The notes under the pieces were generated by a model, which did not search any database, was not told the DNA's origin, and saw only the letters and a program-made list of their open reading frames with translations. Below are positions 50,191-61,863 of a stretch of DNA of 64,000 bases, piece after piece. Location: positions 186,001 to 250,000 of the forward strand of contig CANJKZ010001112.1 in the NCBI GenBank assembly GCA_947471745.1. Direction: 5' to 3'. The stretch's first letter is position 1. Each line of letters opens with the position of its first letter. Source of the DNA: Closterium sp. Naga37s-1 (Eukaryota > Streptophyta > Zygnematophyceae > Desmidiales > Closteriaceae). Made by a program: the position numbers and the translations under genes.

Positions 50191-52747
50191 TAACTTCTTG
50201 TGATCTGGTGCGGTGCGATTCAGTGCGGTGCAAAATCGGTGCGGTGCGACATAGTGGAGAGAGGTGCAGTGCAGTAGGAGGACGGCCATAGAGTTTGACA
50301 CTCGAGGTATCGGTGTTCATCGTTCTGCATTACAGCATGGGTGTCTCTGCCAGCATTTGCCTGGTGTGTGCAAGGGCCACAGATTTGGGCAATGAGGGAA
50401 GTGAGTGTCATAACTTGTCTGGAACAGTGCTTGGGCAGTGTATGTACATATGGAGTTTGCTGGTGAATGTTAAACGTCCCACCAGCCTATGTTGCTCCTA
50501 CTTGGAAGGTCTCTCCCCTTCACTTTGTGCAGCGGCTCGAGTGCACGAATCACAGTTATGCTCGGCAGGTTGTGAAGTCAGCGAAAAAAGGCTGATTTAG
50601 CTAAAAAGGCTGAGATTTCAGACCTTTGTTTTAACTGAGGCTGATTTTTCAGCAATTTGTTGAAAAGAAACAGGAAATTTTAGTGGATTTGTAGTGAAAA
50701 ATGGCATAAAATGGCTGATTTGCCTGATTTCCAGCAAAACGTTTTGTACCAACTCTGATTTTCCAGCCTAGGCCAAAACGAATCTGAGGCCCTGGTTGTG
50801 AGTGCGCTTCATTCAACCATCACATCGTAGGTTTGAACCAATTTAGGCATTGCGTTGACTCGACAACCTGCAGTAGTTGCATGGCGAGGCGACTTCATAT
50901 TGTTTCTTGATTCCACCGCACACCAGGCCCTCATATGGTATTTGTTTTGAGGGACTCTGATCGACCAGCCTCGGTTCACAACGGTTAAGAGGTGTCATTT
51001 GACGATTCAGCGTGACACTGGATAAAAACGCCAGAATTTCAGGGTTGGTAGACAACTACCGACCTGATATTCAGCCAACAGCTAAGAAAAAGAATATGTA
51101 CATTCAGCCTAGGGCCTTCAGAAACGTCTGAAAATCAGTCTCTTGATGGCAAATCAGCATAAAAACGCTGACTTACAGCTCAACAAACATAGTTAAATTT
51201 CAGGCCTCCTTGTTATGATATACCACTTACTGTGATACCCATTACGGGGGAAGTAAATACTGTGATACCGTTACAGGGGAAGTTCGTAGCGTACAGGTTT
51301 ATCAAATTTGCAAATCTTTGCCCAGGCACGCACGGGCAGGCGGTGTCTGTGAATCGTCGTAAGGATTGGTCACCACCACCAACCGAAGTTGTCGCCCGTC
51401 TAGAAACAGTTGACTAGTACGCGGAGCATTGCGAAAATTATAGTCGCACCAGTCGCACAGCTTGAGCAGCTTGTCGCAAACTGCATTTTTGCAACGCCGA
51501 GGCGAAGCTCAACTGTCTTTGTAGACGTCGCACTAGCAAAATCGTTTCACCACTCATGAACCACAGTTTCCATTCGAACCGCTTCCAGGCTCAGCCCCTC
51601 CGCCGCCCCACCATCGCCCCTTTGCTTCCGCGCTCTGGGCAGCCGCCTCGATATCATCAATCTGCGCTTGCCCAGTGTCTCTGCGCCGTGGCGCGAGCAT
51701 GCGAGAGGTTGCGCTAGCCACCGTTTGGGTCCTCCCTGCAAATCCCCGCCCCCAACAAGATTAGTTCAGAACCATTCCGATGTCGGCGGAAGAAATTGCG
51801 CCCACTTTTTCAGACCGACGGGCAAACCGACAGGTCTGGTCCACACCTCGCTTGCTCCGCCAAAACTGGTTGGGCGTTCAGTTCGAGACCAGGGCGTGCA
51901 GTCTGGAATTTCGCTGTGCCCAGCCTAGGTTCCCCTCCCTCCCCCGCCTCTTCCGTCAATCGAGCCACCACCAACCTTTTCTCCAGCCCTTCCGTACCTC
52001 GCCAGCGCCCCGGGCTGAGCCCCGACATCACCGAGTCTGTTGTGTTCCCCGCCGCCGTCAACCCTGGGCTGGCCTGGCTCCCAGGGGCTCGTGCCCTGGT
52101 TTTCTCTGCGGAGCGTACGGTGCAAGGATAGGCGGAAGGCGGAAAAGGCGAGGTGGGCGGATGGAGAAAACAAGCGCAGCAAACCAGTGGGGCCGAGAGC
52201 AGATCGAACTCGGCGGGGCTTGTTTGACACGTCTGGAAAACTCACCTGCCTTTCTGGTTGAAACTGTTCAGGCGTGGTGCTCGCGTTGGTGATGCGTCGG
52301 TTAAGTGTGGTTTGGTATGTTTTACTGTTAATGTACGGTGGTGTGTGGGTGTGGAGGAGTCAACACCAATCTACCGCGACCGTCATCCTTCTTCCTTCCT
52401 CGATTCTGCCTTCCGCTTTCGGCATCCCGCTTTCTCCTCCCTGCTTTCGTCATCTGTGCTTGTTCTGTGCTCGTTCAGCCTTCCCTCCCCGCTCCTCGCG
52501 TCTCGTTCGTGACTGAGCGCTCTCGTCTTTATTCTCCTCGCCAGTTTAGCTCACTTCTGACCTAAATGGCGACCCCCTCGCGTGTGTCATCTTCTTCCAA
52601 ATCGTTTGTTAGTAGTCATTTTTCGTGAAGCGTTTGTCGAATAATACGCTTTAGTACGGTCTCCAGTGGAAGTTAGGGTTTGTGTGAATCTGTTGGATGG
52701 ACTGCAGAATAAGACTCTCCTGTTAGACCATCTGCTGGTTAGGCATT
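50191..52747. other. Intergenic region; no recognised gene
   Basis: 50570-50770 and 51030-51200 contain repeated GCTGATTT / AAATCAGC words. 51225-51290 has a two-copy GTGATACC...GGGGAAGT repeat. Reading frames at 51780-52292 match nothing recognised. The last few hundred bases should be the promoter and 5' leader of the RING E3 gene. Confidence 0.5.
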
Positions 52748-55700
52748 ATGACGAGGCGGGAACCTCGTTCGAGATGGCACTGGTTTATAGGTTTCGCAGT
52801 GCTACTATCGTATCCATGTAGACAGCTCGCCTCTCGACCAATCCGAGAAAAGCTACTAGATTCTGAACTCCCCCTTTGGGAAGACGAGGTGCGTTTGCCG
52901 TTACCTGCGACCAAGACATGTTTAGTTATGCTTCCTTCCCGTGTTGCACCACGTAGGATTACTCATTGGGACTGCACGGTACCTTCAACCAGGAGACGTG
53001 GAACCAGTATGACGTTGGATCCTGTCTGAAATGTTGAGATCGTATTCTGAACCTACCTTGACTAGCTGAGTAGGTACTTTTGACTGCCGTCAACGTTAGA
53101 GCCGTCAACGTCCATGCTCCATTCACTAGAAGCTTCTAGAATGACGCTCTTCTCCGTTTTGCTGCGCCTCACTTATCCGCATGCGCACTCCAACCCATCG
53201 CCGTCTCCTACGCCGTTTTCCGCGCCGTTTTCCCCGCCGTCTCCCTCCCGTCCCCTCCTCTCGTTACTACCAGTGGAGTTTACGACCACTCGTGTCGGAA
53301 ATCGTGGAGACCACCGACTTGTCGAATCTCAGGATATTCCCCTCGAATATCTCAGGAACATACAAAGGTGAACCAGGAAGCTTCCTCGCATCAGACGCAG
53401 TTGCCATTCTGTCGCATCATGCTGGTTGGTTTCCATATCGCGGCGTCTCCTAACGCGGATAGCGTGTACCGTGCTGTGTCGCAGGCACATGGGAGGTCGC
53501 GCGAAACTCCTCGTCGTCGCGATTCCCGGACCTACAGAAGAACTCTGGAAATATTATTTTCCAATTAAAGACCAGCAGCACGGCTCGTCCCGAGGTTCAC
53601 TATGTCCATGTGAGCGCCTGCTGCCTCCTCCGTAGATTCTGTAGAACTTGCATATGCTAAGCACGACTTTTGAGGCGCCTCAAAACTCGTCCCGAGGTTC
53701 ACTATGTCCATGTGAGCGCCTGCTGCTTCCAGCCGATTCGGACGACCTGGATTCTCTAGATCTTTCTATGTGCTACGCACCCCGGGTTGATCCTGCCGAT
53801 TCAGATGACAAGGGTACAGTCTGTATCTACTTCTGGCGGTTTCTTGGTGAGGGAGCCGGTCTTAGCCTGTTCGGGTTCCGGCCTTTGTGTGTGTGAGAGG
53901 GGGGAGGGGTGTGGGTGGTGGGGGTGAAGCGCCTGGCGGTTCTTCATTAGCCTCCAGAGTGGATGCCAAGGCACATCTAGGCACTCGTTGACTGGAAAGC
54001 GAAGTTTCGTCGGCTCGTCGCGTGTATTCGTCGCTGCATCCTGATCATTTCGCGACCCCTCGCCTCTGTCAATGCTGCGTACGATATGGTTACTGCCATA
54101 GTGGACGCCCGCTTCCCCCCCCCCCCCCCCCCCCCCGCTCTCTGCGCTGAGACCTGGTCATCGTGCTGCTGGTGTGCACCTTGATGGATTGTCAGGCCAG
54201 GCTGGTGTTGTGAAACGCGGAAATGATAGATAAATCGTGGTATCATTGCGGAACTGTTTCAATAATGTTTGCGCATCGGCGGTGTTCCCATTATCCCTGC
54301 GAATGCGTGGCAGGGAGAGGTGGTGCTTCGGGACGGAATGTACATTAGCGACGGCGACGTGCATATGAAGCTCGAAGGGGTCTACCTGCGCCCCTTCGGC
54401 CACCTTAGAATGGTTCTTAGCAGGTGCGTTCGTCCCTTCCCGTGCGTTTCTCGAATCTCTAACTTGATTTTCCTGATCAATTTTCCTTTCGTTTTTCTAG
54501 CTCCCATTGTCTCTTCTTTAGTGAATTTGTCGTCCCTCCCCGCCCCTCCCCACCCCCCCCTTCCTCCTCCCTCCCATTCCCTCATTGCGTCATTCCCCCC
54601 CATGGTGTTTGCTCTCCCCCCCTCCCCCTTCTCCCCCCCCTCTCTCTCCTCTCCGTGTTTTCTCCGTGCGTGTCTTATCTTTGCGCGCGCAGCTCGGCGG
54701 GAGCGGACTCCACAGAAGTGGACGAAGAGAGCGCCGCCAACGGCTACCAGCTGGTGAGTCTGGGGGGATCGGCTGGTGAGTTCAGTTGAGTGTTCCTGGA
54801 GACTTCTGGACGCCAGCTGTTTGCTGGTGAGTTTAGAGGTGTTTGTTTCGGATTGGTAACTTGGTAACACTTGCTGATCTGATTGTTTGGTTCCGTTCTG
54901 TTCCCCTGGGACGGCACGGTTGGGACGCTGCACGTGTGCTGCAGATGTTCTTTCCTCGGATCACAGTATGACTCACAGCTGCTGTAACTCGCCCTCTCTC
55001 GCTCTCTTGCGCCCGATCTCTCCTGATCTCTCCTGCTCTCTCCTGCTCGCTCTTTCTCGCTCTCTCGCGCCCTCTCTCTCGCGCTCTCTCTCGCTCTCTC
55101 GCTCCCTCGCATTCGCTCTCTCTCTCTCTCGCTCTCTCTCCCCTCTCTCCCCTCTCTCCCTCGTGCGCTCGGCAGGAGCTGCACGACTCCAGTAAACGAG
55201 GCCAGGGATCACCAGACCACAGTAAGGCCCTCTACGCTCTAGCCCTCTCCGTCCCCGCTCTCTCCGTCCTCACGCTCTCTCCGTCCCCACGCCCTCCCGC
55301 CCACGCTCTCTCCGCTTATTGCCTTTTTGTTGTACCACCGTATTCCATCTCTTCTCGCCGCTCCTTGTTCTCCTCATGATAATCCGCCTTGCATTGCGTT
55401 GTGCTGTGCGTGCCATTCTGCCCGCCTTTCCCCCTTGGTGCGTGCAGCAGCGGTGGTGGAGATGGCCCGGAATTGCAAAATAAGGATGATCACACATGTA
55501 TCACCTGCCGTGTGGGAGTGGCGAAGTGAGTCGCCCTTCCGCCCTCTACCTCCCACCCTCCCGCCCGCTTCCGCCCTCACCTCCCAACCTCCCGCCCGCT
55601 TCCGCCCTCGCCCTTTCATCTTCACCATTCCTTCCTCACGCTTTCCGTCCGCGCATTGCACGTACATGCCTCACTCTCTTGCTCGGGCAGTCAACCGACA

Positions 55701-56780
55701 ACCTGTTGCCATGTCCGCCTTCCCCCCTCCGTTCCTCCCTCCCCACCCGGCCAACCTCCGCCAGTCTTCTCGCTTACCCGCCTCTCTCTCTCTCTCCCCA
55801 CCCGCTGTTCTTTGAGGCGCCTCAAGAATCGCTGCCGCTCCTCTCCTTTCCCTTCCTCTCGGCTCCCCTCCCCCCCCCCACCCTTCTCCCCCAACCCACT
55901 TCTTCCACCAGACGGAGTGCAGGAGCACGTGCCGAGTCAGATGCAGGGATTCGTGGAGAGCGTGCAAGAGGACAGCCCTGGCGCCTCCTTTGCCTCTCGC
56001 CATTCCTTCTTTAGACCAGCTGCTGCTGCCGCCTCAGCAGCTGCAGCTAGTGCCGGTGGTGCTGCTACTGGTGCTGCAAACGCAGCAGGATCGGCAGGGA
56101 TAGGAGTGGGGCTAGGGCTAGGGTTGGGGGGAGGGATGGGGGGCGGGGGAGGGGGAGGGCTGAGCTCTGGGATAGGGGGGTCGGAACTACTGGCAGAAAG
56201 CAAGGGGGGACGGGGGGGAATGGGGGGAATGGGCGGGGTGGGGGAATCGTGGGAGGCGGACGCTGCTCTAGTGGCAGCAGAGGATCCGGTGGGGCGGAGG
56301 GCGGTGGGGGGAGGGGAGGAGGAGGGGGAGGCGGATGAGAGTGGGGCGCCATGCTTTGCGACTCTGAGGATCAACGCCACTGCTGTTGACCTGGAGGCTT
56401 ATTATAATAAAGCGGTCAACTATACCCTCATGGTCACATTCGTGAGTTCCCTGCTTTGAGAATGATATAAAGTACTGTGTCTTGCAAGTCTAATTCCTCC
56501 TGAGGATCAACGCGACTGCTGTTGACCTGGAGGCACACTATAATAAGGCCGTCAACTATACCCTCATGATCACATTCGTGAGTCTCGCTCGCCACTTCAT
56601 GTTTTGAGGTGCCTCGATTTCTATGAGGGTCGCAAGTAGACTGTGGTGTACTATTGGTCTGGAGGCATACGTGTCAGAATAATAAGGCAGTCCACGTCAC
56701 GTTCATGGTCCCATTCGTGAGTCCCTTGCTGCTTCTGCTCCCCTGATCATCTGTGTGAAACTCCTCGCCATGTGCGTCTG

Positions 56781-56822
<42 letters not shown>

Positions 56823-59800
56823 TCCATGCATGCAGATCTCCTTCCTGCAAGTGCTCTTCATCATTCGCCAAATGGAGCACAGCAACACTCAATCAGTGCG
56901 TCCCGTTCCTATTACCATTCTTCCTATGCCCTTTTTTCACTTAGCGTACCTCTCCCCTTCTTCCCATGCCCCTTCTTCCCACGCCCCTTATTCTTATGCC
57001 CCTGCTCTGCTGTTCCTGCTGTGCTGCTCTTTCTGTTTCTATCCATCACCATTCTATTCTCCTCTCTCATCCGTCGCCACTCCTCTCCCTTCCATCCTCA
57101 CCCCTCTCTCCTCTATCATCACCTCACCCCTCTCACGCATCCCCCCCTCCCTCCCCTTTTCTGCCTCCTCTTACCCCTCCCTCCTCCCCTCCCCGTCCTT
57201 TCTCCACCCGTTACAACAGGGAGCAGCCAAGGTATCGATGCTGATGGTGGGCCAGCAGGCCATCATGGATGTTAGGGAGAAGCATAAAATAACTGCTCGT
57301 TCTCTCCTTTCCCCCCTTCTCTCCCCCCCCTCCTCCCCCCTCCCCATCCTCCCCATCACCACAGGGAGCAGCCAAGGTATCAATGCTGATGGTGGGGCAG
57401 CAGGCCATCATGGACCTTCAGGCTGACGTTGAGAGTACTCGTGAATGCTCATAAGCCGTTGCTCTTTCTTGTCACTGTCTGCTGCATCACCATCACCATC
57501 ACCACATTGCAGGGAGCAGCCAAGGTCTCGATGCTGATGGTGGGCCAGCAGGCCATCATGGACCTTCAGGCTGACGTTGAGAGTACTCGTGAATGCTCAT
57601 AAGCCGTTGCTCTTTCTTGTCACTGTCTGCTGCATCACCATCACCATCACCACATTGCAGGGAGCAGCCAAGGTCTCGATGCTGATGGTGGGCCAGCAGG
57701 CCATCATGGACCTTCAGGCTGACGTTGAGAGTACTCGTGAATGCTCATAAGCCGTTGCTCTTTCTTGTCACTGTCTGCTGCATCACCATCACATCGCCAC
57801 ATTGCAGGGAGCAGCCAAGGTATCGATGCTGATGGTGGGGCAGCAGGCCATCATGGATGCGTACCTCTGCCTGCTGCACCTCACAGCCGGCATTGTAGTC
57901 GGTAAGTGAAGCTATCCTCGTTATAGTGTCTTCATGGTGTCCGTATAAGCACGCCTCCAGCGAGCCAGCCAGCAGGCCATCATGGATGCGTACCTCTGCC
58001 TGCTGCACCTCACGGCTGGCATCATTGTTGGTAAGCTGTTCTAGGACAGTCTGTAGCGTCACATGCTTACGACACGACAGCAGTTCTCAAGGTCGCCACG
58101 CCATGGTCTGGATATTTGAGATGCGCCATCTCATTGCCCCATGCCCGTTCCTTTCTTCGCAGTCCACTTCCCCCCTCTCTCTCCCTTACCAGCAGCGCAG
58201 TCCCTGTTCAACGCATTTGCAACAGCAGCATTCTTCAAGTTTGTAATCTTCTCAATATTCGAGATGCGCTACCTGCTCGCCATCTGGAAGGCTTTCCGCT
58301 CATGCCTCACTGTGCCCCGTGCCCTGTGCTGTGTGCCATGTTCCCCCCTGCACTGTTCCTTTCCCTCACCAGGAGCGGAGTCCCTGTTCAATGCCTTTGC
58401 CACAGCAGCCTTCTTCAAGTTTGTCATCTTCTCCATATTCGAGATGCGCTACCTGCTCGCCATCTGGAAGGCCCGCCGCCCCGCGCAGTCCTCGGAGAGC
58501 TGGGACCTCATGCGGCGCGAGTTATCGATCCTCTACTCGCGATTCTGTGAGTGCCGTGATCGACGGGAAGGAAGGAAGGTATCAGGTGGTTGAGTGACTG
58601 CAATACGTGTCCTCTCATGCGGGAGGGCTTGTCGCCCCGCGCAGTCCTCTGAGAGCTGGGACCTCATGCGGAGGGAACTGTCCATCCTCTACTCGCGATT
58701 CTGTGAGTGCTGAGTGTCTCGCTGGGACCTCATGAGGCGCGGCGCGAGCTATCCATCTTTTACTCGCGATTCTGTGAGTGCCTTGATTGATGGGAAGGAT
58801 GGCATGAGTGGCTGACTGGTTGCATTCGGTGAGTTGCGAGTAGAGGCCTTATTGTCTTCGGCTTCCTCCTGAGCAGCAATCTCCTCTCCTCATCTACCGC
58901 TTCAGCACGGCCCTGCTCTACCTGCTGCTGCTCTTCTTCTCGCCCCTCACTCGCATTTCTTGTTCCCTTTGCAATCCTCTCCTTCCCCTCCCTCCTCCCC
59001 TCCCCCCCCTCACCTTCTCCCCCCGTTTCCCCTGTTTTCTTCCCTTCTGCTACCCCGTTTTCTCCCCTTTGCCAGACGGCTTCCTCCTGGGAGGCATTCT
59101 CCTCATCTACCGCTTCAGCACGGCGTTGCGCTACCTGCTGCTGCTCTTCTACTCCTTCTGGATCCCCCAGATAGTCACATCCGTTATAAGGGACTCGCGC
59201 AAGCCCCTCCACGTGCACTACATTCTCGGCATGTCCGTCACCCGCCTCGCCATCCCACTCTACATTTTCGGCTGCCCGAAAAACTTCATGCGTGTGGAGC
59301 CGAGTCCCGCGTGGTGCGCTGCCCTGATTGCGTTCATGGGGGCGCAGGTGGCGGCGCTGCTGCTGCAGCACTACCTGGGGCCTCGCTGGTTTATTCCCAA
59401 ACAGGTGGGTGAATTGCTGGGGTGCACGGGTTTATTCCCAAACAGGTGTGTGGTTTGGTTGGACTGCTTAAGCTCGTGGAGCCGAGTCCCGCGTGGTGCG
59501 CTGCCCTGATTGCGTTCATGGGGGCGCAGGTGGCGGCTCTGCTGCTGCAGCACTACTTGGGACCCTGCTGGTTCATTCCCAAACAGGTAGGTTTCTGGCT
59601 GGATAGACCCCTGCACCCCACGCCCCCCGCATGCTCCCATGCTCCCATGCTCCCATGCTCCCATGCTCCCATGCGTCCAATTGCCACCCCCTGCAGTTCC
59701 TCCCTGAGAAGAACTCCTACTTTCGCCGCATCTCCTGCCGCCTCATGCGGCAAAGCAGTGACGCGGATGGCATGAACCCACATGCTCATGCTCATGCTCG

Positions 59801-61863
59801 TGCCCCTCACTCCCATGCCCCCATGCTCCCCGCCACCTTGCATCACCCCCCTTCCCCCCCCACCCCCTCCAGTTCCTCCCTGAGAAGTACTCCTACTTCC
59901 GGCGAGTCTCCTGCCTCATGCGCCAGAGCAGCGACGCGGATGGCCGTGATAGGCATGATGACCCATGCACTCCACGCCCCTCACATGCTCCCATGCCCCC
60001 ATGCCCCCATGCTCCCCACCACCATCCCCATCCTTCCAGTTCCTCCCTGAGAAGTACTCATACTTCCGGCGAGTCTCCTGCCTCATGAGGCAGAGCAGCG
60101 ACGCGGATGACAGCGGGCCAGCAGACTGTGTTATCTGCATGACGCCCGTGCCCATCACCTCCCACTCCATGGACCGCATGGTGAGTTGGATGGCTGGCAT
60201 CGTTTGTTTGATTCAAGTCGCTCAAGCTCACGTCATGATCTGCATGACCCCTGTGCCCATCACCTCCCACTCCATGGACCGCATGGTATGACTGGCTGAC
60301 CGCATGGAAGGATGGGCGGCTTGGCTTGGTTTGTCATATTTTAATCTCTATTAGATACAATCGTCATCTGCATGACGCCCGTGCCCATCACCTTGCACTC
60401 CATGGACCGCATGGTATGGGGATTGGCTTCTGTATGGCTTGCATGTTTTGACGTCTGCATGGCGTGGCATGGGATTCCCATTCGTGGCAACTCCCCCAAG
60501 CACTATTGTCATCTGCATCCCCATCACCCCTCACCCCATGAATCTTGACTCCTTGTACTGTAACCTGTCTTTCTATCTGTCACCCCCCCATGCAGGTGAC
60601 CCCCTGTGACCACATGTTCCACACGGCGTGCGTGCAGCGCTGGATGGACATGTCACACACCCTCACTCTGTGTACATTGCATATGTTTCCCATTACCCCC
60701 CCCCCACCCACACCCCTCCCCCCCTCCCTCCCTCCATGCAGGTGACCCCCTGTGACCACATGTTCCACACGGCATGCCTGCAGCGGTGGATGGACATCAA
60801 AATGGAATGCCCCACCTGCCATTCCACATGGCTCATTTCCCTCTGTCCACATGCCGTCCCGCTGTGTGCATTGCATATTGCCCATCACCCCGTCCTCCCC
60901 CTCTCCCCCCTTCCCCCGCACCCCCCCCCCCCCCCCCCCCCCAATTCAGGTCACCCCCTGTGACCACATGTTCCACACGGCATGCCTGCAGCGGTGGATG
61001 GACATCAAAATGGAATGCCCCACCTGCCATTCCACATGGCTCATTTCCCTCTGTCCACATGCCGTCCCGCTGTGTGCATTGCATATTGCCCATCACCCCG
61101 TCCTCCCCCTCTCCCCCCTTCCCCCGCACCCCCCCCCCCCCCCCCCCCCAATTCAGGTCACCCCCTGTGACCACATGTTCCACACGGCATGCCTGCAGCG
61201 GTGGATGGACATCAAAATGGAATGCCCCACCTGCCATTCCACATGGCTCATTTCCCTCTGTCCACATGCCGTCCCGCTGTGTGCATTGCATATTGCCCAT
61301 CACCCCGTCCTCCCCCTCTCCCCCCTTCCCCCGCACCCCCCCCCCCCCAATTCAGGTCACCCCCTGTGACCACATGTTCCACACGGCATGCCTGCAGCGG
61401 TGGATGGACATCAAAATGGAATGCCCCACCTGCCATTCCACATGGCTCATTTCCCTCTGTCCACATGCCGTCCCGCTGTGTGCATTGCATATTGCCCATC
61501 ACCCCGTCCTCCCCCTCTCCCCCCTTCCCCCGCACCCCCCCCCCCCCCCAATTCAGGTCACCCCCTGTGACCACATGTTCCACACGGCATGCCTGCAGCG
61601 GTGGATGGACATCAAAATGGAATGCCCCACCTGCCATTCCACATGGCTCATTTCCCTCTGTCCACATGCCGTCCCGCTGTGTGCATTGCATATTGCCCAT
61701 CACCCCGTCCTCCCCCTCTCCCCCCTTCCCCCGCACCCCCCCCCCCCCCCCCCCAATTCAGGTCACCCCCTGTGACCACATGTTCCACACGGCATGCCTG
61801 CAGCGCTGGATGGACATCAAGATGGAATGCCCCACCTGCCGCCGCTGCCTCCCCCCCGTCTGA
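52748..61863 (+). CDS. Multi-pass membrane RING-H2 E3 ubiquitin ligase, FLY/TUL1 family, fourteen exons
   Basis: Exons: 52748-52888, 53274-53367, 53485-53609, 54314-54423, 54693-54753, 55176-55221, 55448-55525, 55912-56441, 56836-56895, 57808-57901, 58373-58546, 59076-59404, 60040-60180, 61762-61863; 694 aa, GT-AG, phases close. A signal-anchor-like N-terminus (WHWFIGFAVLLSY) precedes a lumenal domain (NISGTYKG-TWE, SSSRFPDL, MKLEGVYLRPFGHLRMV), a Gly-rich insert in exon 8, then membrane spans (NYTLMVTF-ISFLQVLFIIRQ, AAFFKFVIFSIFEMRYLLAI, LLGGILLIYRF, YLLLLFYSFWIPQIV, RLAIPLYIFGC, LIAFMGAQVAALLLQHY) and a C-terminal RING (CVICM, CDHMFHTACLQRWMDIKMEC, PTCRR). Arabidopsis FLY1/FLY2 act in the endomembrane system on pectin methylesterification and yeast Tul1 is a Golgi ligase; a similar role is inferred. 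Introns are crowded with partial exon copies. Confidence 0.92.
53668..53685. other. Palindrome P3 TTTTGAGGCGCCTCAAAA at an exon-copy breakpoint
   Basis: Perfect 18-bp palindrome. A partial 3' copy of RING E3 exon 3 (CTCGTCCCGAGGTTCAC to the donor CAT|GTGAGC) starts at 53686, the next base. Confidence 0.9.
53686..53730 (+). repeat. Partial 3' copy of RING E3 exon 3 with donor
   Basis: Repeats the last 28 bases of exon 3 and about 20 bases of intron (TGAGCGCCTGCTGC). Confidence 0.88.
54111..54136. repeat. Poly-C run in RING E3 intron 3
   Basis: A C run on the plus strand. 53731-54313 is intron with no recognised coding content. Confidence 0.8.
54990..55170. repeat. CTCT/CTCGC-rich pyrimidine repeat in RING E3 intron 5
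   Basis: Degenerate TCTCTCGCTC repeats leading to the exon-6 acceptor CGGCAG; an extreme polypyrimidine tract. Confidence 0.85.
56498..56725 (+). repeat. Two partial 3' copies of RING E3 exon 8
   Basis: 56500-56581 reads RINATAVDLEAHYNKAVNYT and ends ATCACATTC|GTGAGT. 56650-56722 is decayed but ends CCCATTC|GTGAGT. Between them lies TTTTGAGGTGCCTCGA (56602-56617), a degenerate form of the breakpoint palindrome. Confidence 0.85.
57220..57807 (+). repeat. Four partial 5' copies of RING E3 exon 10, including a 147-bp tandem repeat
   Basis: Each copy starts CAG|GGAGCAGCCAAGG and reads GAAKVSMLMVGQQAIMD before breaking (starts 57223, 57366, 57514, 57661; exon 10 proper at 57808). The units at 57514 and 57661 look identical, with a 147-bp period including intron sequence (CATCACCATCACCATCACC). 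Confidence 0.9.
57960..58035 (+). repeat. Partial 3' copy of RING E3 exon 10 with donor
   Basis: Reads QQAIMDAYLCLLHLTAGIIV and ends TTG|GTAAGC. Confidence 0.88.
58194..58300 (+). repeat. Partial 5' copy of RING E3 exon 11
   Basis: AG-CGCAGTCCCTGTTCAACGC through IFSIFEMRYLLAIWKA, about 179 bp before exon 11. Confidence 0.88.
58622..58795 (+). repeat. Two partial 3' copies of RING E3 exon 11 with donors
   Basis: RPAQSSESWDLMRRELSILY to SRF|GTGAGT at 58632-58702, and a shorter copy (TGGGACCTCATGAGGCGC, 58722-58782), each ending CGATTCT|GTGAGTGC. Confidence 0.88.
58852..58945 (+). repeat. Partial 5' copy of RING E3 exon 12
   Basis: GGCTTCCTCCTG...CTCATCTACCGCTTCAGCAC...CTACCTGCTGCTGCTC with a frameshift. 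Confidence 0.82.
59405..59590 (+). repeat. Partial 3' copies of RING E3 exon 12
   Basis: 59470-59586 reads VEPSPAWCAALIAFMGAQVA and ends CCCAAACAG|GTAGGT. A minimal GGTTTATTCCCAAACAG|GTGTGT lies at 59429-59445. Confidence 0.88.
59695..59960 (+). repeat. Two partial 5' copies of RING E3 exon 13
   Basis: CAG|TTCCTCCCTGAGAAG at 59697 and 59873, reading FLPEK(N/Y)SYFRR(I/V)SC to SSDADG, then breaking; exon 13 proper starts at 60040. The flanking intron has CCCATGCTCCCATGC hexamer-like repeats. Confidence 0.88.
60225..60420 (+). repeat. Partial 3' copies of RING E3 exon 13
   Basis: VICMTPVPITSHSMDRM|GTATG at 60232-60285 and VICMTPVPITLHSMDRM|GTATG at 60363-60413. A trace (GTCATCTGCATCCCCATCACC) lies near 60507. 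Confidence 0.88.
60597..61761 (+). repeat. Tandem array of six extra RING half-exons before RING E3 exon 14
   Basis: Copies start at 60598, 60742, 60950, 61157, 61356 and 61557; the functional-looking last exon starts at 61762. Each has a CAG|GT(C/G)ACC acceptor and, except for the shortened first, reads CDHMFHTACLQRWMDIKMEC to PTC, then passes into the same intron tail (PTCHSTWLISLCPH) and a poly-C tract. Periods are about 199-207 bp, differing in poly-C length. Only the final copy has the PTCRRCLPPV end and stop. Confidence 0.93.

Noticed and set aside
51780..52292. 170-codon plus-strand frame
   Set aside because: No family recognised, biased composition, overlapping frames of similar length on both strands.
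55808..55828. TTCTTTGAGGCGCCTCAAGAA as a fourth breakpoint palindrome
   Set aside because: The palindrome is imperfect and no partial exon copy abuts it; kept only as a weak relative of the motif.
60752..61775. Overlapping long frames (333, 224, 205 codons) in the RING array
   Set aside because: They are read-through products of tandem RING half-exons, intron tails and poly-C; only 61762-61863 has the family C-terminus and stop.
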